From an uncultured Bacilli bacterium (GTDB lineage: Bacteria; Bacillota_I; Bacilli_A; RF39; UBA660), in contig CANQOD010000045.1 of NCBI GenBank assembly GCA_947625395.1, forward strand, positions 1 through 8,429: 8,429 nt of DNA, read 5' to 3'. The notes under the pieces were generated by a model. It was not told the DNA's origin and made no database searches. It was given only the letters and a program-made list of their open reading frames with translations. The position numbers and the translations under genes are program-made. This document shows, piece after piece, positions 4,854 to 8,429 of the stretch (its first letter is position 1; every line of letters begins with the position of its first letter).

Positions 4854-6929
4854 ATGGATAAATCGACATTATTTGACACTTTGATTGTCGTGAAAAGAAG
4901 TGGTCAAAGGACCAATTTTCAAGGAGAAAAAATTGCAATAGCCATCAAAAAGGCATTTGATAGCGTTGAAAATCATTACCTTGAAGAAGATGTGAATAAA
5001 GTTTATAGCGCTGTATTAAAAACGATTGAAAAAGAATATAGTCAACGAAAAACGATTCAAATCGAAGATATTCAAGACCGAATTGAAGAAACGTTGAAAA
5101 AGAAAAACTATGAAGATGTTTTTGAATCCTTTAAATCTTATCGAGAGCGAAGAAGTGCTTCACGAAAAAGTTTTGTAACCAAGCAACAACACAAGTTTTT
5201 AAAATCGATTGAAGCTTTAGGAATGAATAATCAAGAAGAGATTACATCTAAAAAAGAGATTCCGAATCAAAGATTGGCCAGTTACGGTGAAACAATTGCC
5301 TCTGGTTTTACAAAATCTTATCTTTTAGATACAAAAGTAGTAAGAGCATTGGATTCTGGGATTTTATATATACCCCATTTAGAATCGCTTGCGATTGGTA
5401 GTCTTGAAAGTATGGAGTTGGATGTTACAAGACTTTTAAAAGAGAAAGTACATCTATCACAACAAGAAGAACTCAAATTAGAAAATATTGAAGACTTTTT
5501 TGATTTTCTATTGTTATTAATTAAATCTCTTGCGAATTCGATTCATGGACAAATTCAAATCACAGGATTAGATTATGATGTTTGCCCTTTTCTTCTAGCA
5601 ACTTATAAAGAATGTCTTAAAGAAGAACTGAATTCATTCTTAGAATATAGTGGTTTTAAATCTTTTATTGGCCTTGACCGGATTGAAAAAGAAATCGATA
5701 AACTATTGCAGATAGATGAAAGTATTACAAGCTTATCGGATTTATATCCGCAAGGAGAACTTTTAAAAATTGGATTTGAAAAAGCGTCTGTTCTCTCAAG
5801 AGCGAAAGTGAAAAAACGCTTAAAAACGGCACTTAAAAAATTTTTAGTGCAACTCAACTCTATTTATGATAAGACTTTCAATTTTCCAAAAGTCAGTATT
5901 GGGTTTGGGACAGCCACAACAAATGAAGCTAGAATATTCACATCAACTCTTTTGGAATTAGAAAGTGAAACAACGCTACAAGAACCAACATACCTTTTCA
6001 AATTAAAGAAAGGAATCAATATTGATAGTAAAGATAAAAATTACGATTTGAGAGTAATTTATTTGAACTTAGCCATGACAAAATCGAACTTGCTTTTTGC
6101 TAATTTGGACTTTAAAGAGAATAAACGGTTCCTCATGGATGATGACCCAAATACTGAAATTTGCTACTTTAGTGATGGTGGAAGAACTGTAGAGGATACC
6201 ACTGTTCTTGATGCTAGAGTCTGTGGTGGGAAAGGAAACTTATTTACTGTTTCTGTCAATTTGCCAAGGATTGCTTTAAAAACGAAACAAAATGAACAAA
6301 CAAGTAAAGAATTCTTTGAACGTTTAGAAACGACATTCGATTTAGCCAAAGATGCCTTGCTGAATTGTTTTGAACTAATTGCGAATAAAAATAGTGATGA
6401 TTTTCCTTTTCTCTGTGGACAAAATATTTGGGTTGATGGAAAAAATGTAAAAGAAAATGACCGTCTTAGAAAACTTTGGAAACATGGAACTTTAACGATT
6501 CATTTTGTAGGATTAGAAGAAGCAACAAAAATCTTACTAGAAACAGAAAGCATAGAAAAACTCAATACAAAAATCATCGATTATATGCGAAAAAAAGTGG
6601 ATTCATATCGCAATTTATATAATTTGAACTTCACTTTATCGGCAAAAAAAGTCGATGAAGCTTGTCGAGAATTCAATAAAATTGATACTGCTATTTTTGG
6701 AAAAATCAAGGGCATTACAAATCAAGCACAATACCATAATGGATTTGAACGTGCTTATCAAAATTGGAAAGATACACTGGCTTACGAAAAACAATATCAT
6801 AGTAGTACAAATGGAGGACATCTTGCCTGTTTTCAACTTTCCTTAAAAGAAAAAGAATTTCAAGAAGATATTTTTAAAGACATACAAAAAGAAGCAATTG
6901 GAGCTTTCTATTTTGAAGAAAAGCGTTAA
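4854..6929 (+). CDS. NrdD-like protein lacking the thiyl Cys and the glycyl-radical domain
   Basis: 691-aa protein related to class III ribonucleotide reductase. The ATP-cone (about 9-100) begins IVVKRSGQRTNFQGEKI. The barrel core follows, with NrdD-type segments: AxYGETIASGFTKSYLL (142-158), GLDYDVCPF (238-246), GGKGNLFTVSVNLPRIAL (458-475), FLCGQNIWVD (519-528), HGTLTIHFVGLEEA (544-557), FGKIKGITNQAQYHNGFE (615-632), and NGGHLACFQL (653-662). Where active enzymes have MGCRT, this one has DGGRT (441-445), so Gly443 replaces the thiyl-radical Cys. It ends about 30 residues after NGGHLACF, where the zinc site and glycyl-radical domain normally start; no such coding follows in any frame before the terminator. 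Thus it cannot work by the known class III mechanism. It resembles a different NrdD subfamily from the neighbouring nrdD and is not a recent copy. The frame is intact, with a strong promoter and ribosome site, so I regard it as functional but non-reductase. A nucleotide-sensing or partner role is speculation. Confidence 0.82.
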   Translation: MDKSTLFDTLIVVKRSGQRTNFQGEKIAIAIKKAFDSVENHYLEEDVNKVYSAVLKTIEKEYSQRKTIQIEDIQDRIEETLKKKNYEDVFESFKSYRERRSASRKSFVTKQQHKFLKSIEALGMNNQEEITSKKEIPNQRLASYGETIASGFTKSYLLDTKVVRALDSGILYIPHLESLAIGSLESMELDVTRLLKEKVHLSQQEELKLENIEDFFDFLLLLIKSLANSIHGQIQITGLDYDVCPFLLATYKECLKEELNSFLEYSGFKSFIGLDRIEKEIDKLLQIDESITSLSDLYPQGELLKIGFEKASVLSRAKVKKRLKTALKKFLVQLNSIYDKTFNFPKVSIGFGTATTNEARIFTSTLLELESETTLQEPTYLFKLKKGINIDSKDKNYDLRVIYLNLAMTKSNLLFANLDFKENKRFLMDDDPNTEICYFSDGGRTVEDTTVLDARVCGGKGNLFTVSVNLPRIALKTKQNEQTSKEFFERLETTFDLAKDALLNCFELIANKNSDDFPFLCGQNIWVDGKNVKENDRLRKLWKHGTLTIHFVGLEEATKILLETESIEKLNTKIIDYMRKKVDSYRNLYNLNFTLSAKKVDEACREFNKIDTAIFGKIKGITNQAQYHNGFERAYQNWKDTLAYEKQYHSSTNGGHLACFQLSLKEKEFQEDIFKDIQKEAIGAFYFEEKR

Positions 6930-6940
6930 TTGCTTTTTTT
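6918..6940. terminator. Terminator after the NrdD-like gene
   Basis: Hairpin AAAAGC (6919-6924), 7-nt loop, GCTTTT (6932-6937) followed by a T-run to 6940. The gene's stop codon (6927-6929) lies in the loop. On the minus strand the same hairpin sits just after the stop of the lectin-fold gene and could end that transcript, although its T-run there is interrupted by C. Confidence 0.7.
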
Positions 6941-6947
6941 ATGCTTT

Positions 6948-8429
6948 CTAGATAGGGGCGAGGACTTGACGGAAAGACATGTAAACGGCTAAACCACCAT
7001 AGTAATAACTATAACAGAAAACACCAGTGAGAATAGTATCATTACTGCTACCACTACGAATCGACCAAGGTTCTGTCACAGTCACCATAAACTTACTATC
7101 ACCATACCAACCTGTTATTTCACTTAAAGCATGACCTTTGCATGAATTTCCGTTACATGCCGCTAATGGATCATTACTTGTATATAGGTCATAATACTTA
7201 TCTGCTGGCCAACTTCTGCCTCCAATTGAAGAACCATTCGTTATTTTTCCAGCATAGCCTGAGTTATTGGCATCTGTATTTCCGGACATTTTGTTTAAGA
7301 CTCCCATGGTATACTCCCATGCACCTCCTGAAATATCATAAATTCCGGTGATGTTGCCGGTAGTCGAAGCTCCAGCACCAGCATAGCCTTGGCCACTTCC
7401 TCGGTCGGTCATCACATCATAGGTATTTCCACAAGAAGAAACAATGGAAGCATTTGGTAGGCCACTAGAGCAACCTGTCACATAAGCATTATAATTGTTC
7501 ATATACACTTCCTTATTCGCACCACTATATAAGAGATTCCCATACTTTCCATATTTGCTTTGGGTAAGATAAGAAATCAGTGCCCACTCACTATTCTTCA
7601 TTGCATGGCTATCATAGGTACTTTGGTCAAATCCAAACACATTGCCACTCTCTGTCATTCGTCTTGAAACTAAATCTAACGTTGATGGACGAATAGACCG
7701 CCAACTATACACATTTGGCTTGATAATCACACGATTTGATTCTTCTGTATCACTTTGGGCTGCTGCCGTACTGGATGCTCCGACACCGGTTCCATTACCA
7801 CTACTATATCCAGTCTCAAACTTACCTATCCAGATTCCAGATAACTCTTCAGTTCCAAAGGTAAATCCAGGCGGTGTATACCAATTTGTTGCATATTTTC
7901 CTGTATATTGGGCTGAACCATTTTCGTCTTTCTCATCTTCTCGAATGAATTTTACATCGATTTCGCCTGGCAACAATTGACTCGGTTCATCACTTCTTCC
8001 TTCTTCTTTCTTGCCATAGTAGTTTAATCCATCTTCACTCTTGATGGTATAACTGTATCGTGGTATCCATACCCACATCTGTAAGATATCTTCCATCTTC
8101 ACTTCGGTTCCTGAACTTGCCTTTTGATAGCCACTTCGACTTGATGTAGTTACTGTCACTGCATTCGCCCATTCTTGATTATTATAATTATACCACTCAC
8201 TTGTAACATCGGCTTTCTCCCATCTCTTATCAGTTGTATCATAGACAACCGGGATCATATTATCCGCAAGGACTGGGGCATTCGGTTGATTCACTTGCGT
8301 TGCATTGATGGCTACTTTTCCATAAAACTTCTTCCCCTGTGCTTCATTCCCAGCATTGATATCTAACCATATTTTTAACTCATAATAAATTCGATTCTGT
8401 TCTCCTCTTTTTAAGTTTCCATTATCGAT
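6948..8429 (-). CDS. FGE-sulfatase/C-type-lectin-fold protein, probably surface or secreted (5' end outside window)
   Basis: The frame is open to the right edge, giving 493 visible residues; a GTG at 8294 is internal, not the start. Visible order, numbered from the edge: a segment ending KIWLDINAGNEAQGKKFYGK, resembling the end of secreted TasA/camelysin-like or prepilin-like domains; MIPVVYD (58-64) and a WYNY/WANAVTV repeat-like region; WVWIPRYSY (119-127); GIWIGKFETGY (198-208); a Gly/Ser/Ala-rich linker (209-232); then KNSEWALISYL (278-288), GGAWEYTMG (368-376; the GNVWEW position of FGE proteins), and a C-terminal W-x-IRSGS ... GVF ... FRQVL (455-490), the last strands of the fold. The two catalytic cysteines of formylglycine-generating enzyme are not in place, so it is more likely a binding protein. 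It has higher GC than its neighbour. Signal peptide and ligand cannot be seen. Confidence 0.8.
   Translation of the reverse strand: MDNGNLKRGEQNRIYYELKIWLDINAGNEAQGKKFYGKVAINATQVNQPNAPVLADNMIPVVYDTTDKRWEKADVTSEWYNYNNQEWANAVTVTTSSRSGYQKASSGTEVKMEDILQMWVWIPRYSYTIKSEDGLNYYGKKEEGRSDEPSQLLPGEIDVKFIREDEKDENGSAQYTGKYATNWYTPPGFTFGTEELSGIWIGKFETGYSSGNGTGVGASSTAAAQSDTEESNRVIIKPNVYSWRSIRPSTLDLVSRRMTESGNVFGFDQSTYDSHAMKNSEWALISYLTQSKYGKYGNLLYSGANKEVYMNNYNAYVTGCSSGLPNASIVSSCGNTYDVMTDRGSGQGYAGAGASTTGNITGIYDISGGAWEYTMGVLNKMSGNTDANNSGYAGKITNGSSIGGRSWPADKYYDLYTSNDPLAACNGNSCKGHALSEITGWYGDSKFMVTVTEPWSIRSGSSNDTILTGVFCYSYYYGGLAVYMSFRQVLAPI
6951..7067 (-). other. Possible hypervariable (DGR-type VR) tail of the lectin-fold protein
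   Basis: The last 39 codons correspond to the ligand-facing end of the C-type lectin fold, where diversity-generating retroelements place their variable region. Twenty-three codons in a row (6993-7061) end in C or T, and they encode mostly Ser, Asn, Asp, Thr, Tyr, Cys and Gly, as expected if AAY codons of a template were changed at adenines. A GC-rich stretch (GTCCTCGCCCCTATC) closes the gene, as at many VR ends. No template repeat or reverse transcriptase is in the window, so this is only a candidate. Confidence 0.3.

Noticed and set aside
6930..6947. The missing zinc/glycyl-radical domain of the NrdD-like gene might continue after a frameshift.
   Set aside because: Only 18 bp separate the stop from the opposing gene, a terminator is there, and no frame shows a CxxC pair or a RxxGY motif.
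7642..7980. A plus-strand frame of 112 codons.
   Set aside because: It is antisense to the lectin-fold gene and shows no recognisable motif or ribosome site.
6948..8429. A working formylglycine-generating enzyme.
   Set aside because: The C-terminal catalytic Cys pair is not present; the fold markers alone do not imply the enzyme activity.
1..8429. tRNA, rRNA, CRISPR, insertion sequence or alternative genetic code.
   Set aside because: No cloverleaf or rRNA-like segment, no regular repeats, no transposase; TGA ends several genes and TGG encodes Trp, so the code is standard.

Overview
The window looks like a chromosomal piece of a low-GC, strictly or facultatively anaerobic, Firmicutes-type bacterium. 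The support is roughly 33-42% GC by eye, strong Gram-positive-style Shine-Dalgarno sites, canonical sigma-A promoters, a class III (oxygen-sensitive) ribonucleotide reductase, and a secreted C-type-lectin/FGE-fold protein of a kind common in gut Bacilli and Clostridia. TGA is used as a stop and TGG for Trp, so the code is standard, not that of Mycoplasma. I cannot name a genus.

Layout, left to right. (1) 1-345 (-) is the N-terminus of a heavy-metal P1B-type ATPase. It is coupled by a 14-nt overlap to a CadC/SmtB-type ArsR repressor (332-616, -), which has a clear inverted-repeat operator over its own promoter. (2) 691-894 (-) is a small helical protein of unknown function with a near-perfect promoter. 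It is divergent from a small XRE/Cro-type repressor (989-1246, +). (3) 4543-1262 (-) is a three-gene deoxynucleotide operon, nrdD-nrdG-dUTPase, closed by a hairpin that also ends the XRE gene. (4) A 310-bp AT-rich divergent promoter region (4544-4853) separates nrdD from (5) a 691-aa gene (4854-6929, +) that is a second NrdD-like protein. It keeps the ATP-cone and the barrel core but stops where the zinc/glycyl-radical domain should begin, and has Gly where the thiyl-radical Cys should be. (6) 6948-8429 (-) is the C-terminal part of a large, probably surface, protein with an FGE-sulfatase/C-type-lectin fold. Its last ~40 residues look like the variable region of a diversity-generating-retroelement target.

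How the genes work together. NrdG makes the glycyl radical on NrdD, and NrdD reduces ribonucleoside triphosphates. Because class III enzymes work on NTPs, they make dUTP directly, and the dUTPase at the end of the operon would remove it and supply dUMP for thymidylate. The divergent radical-less NrdD homologue is the most interesting item: it cannot be a class III reductase by the known mechanism, but it is intact, has an ATP-cone and has one of the best promoters in the window. A nucleotide-sensing or partner-subunit role is a hypothesis. The second item of interest is the possible hypervariable tail of the lectin-fold protein.
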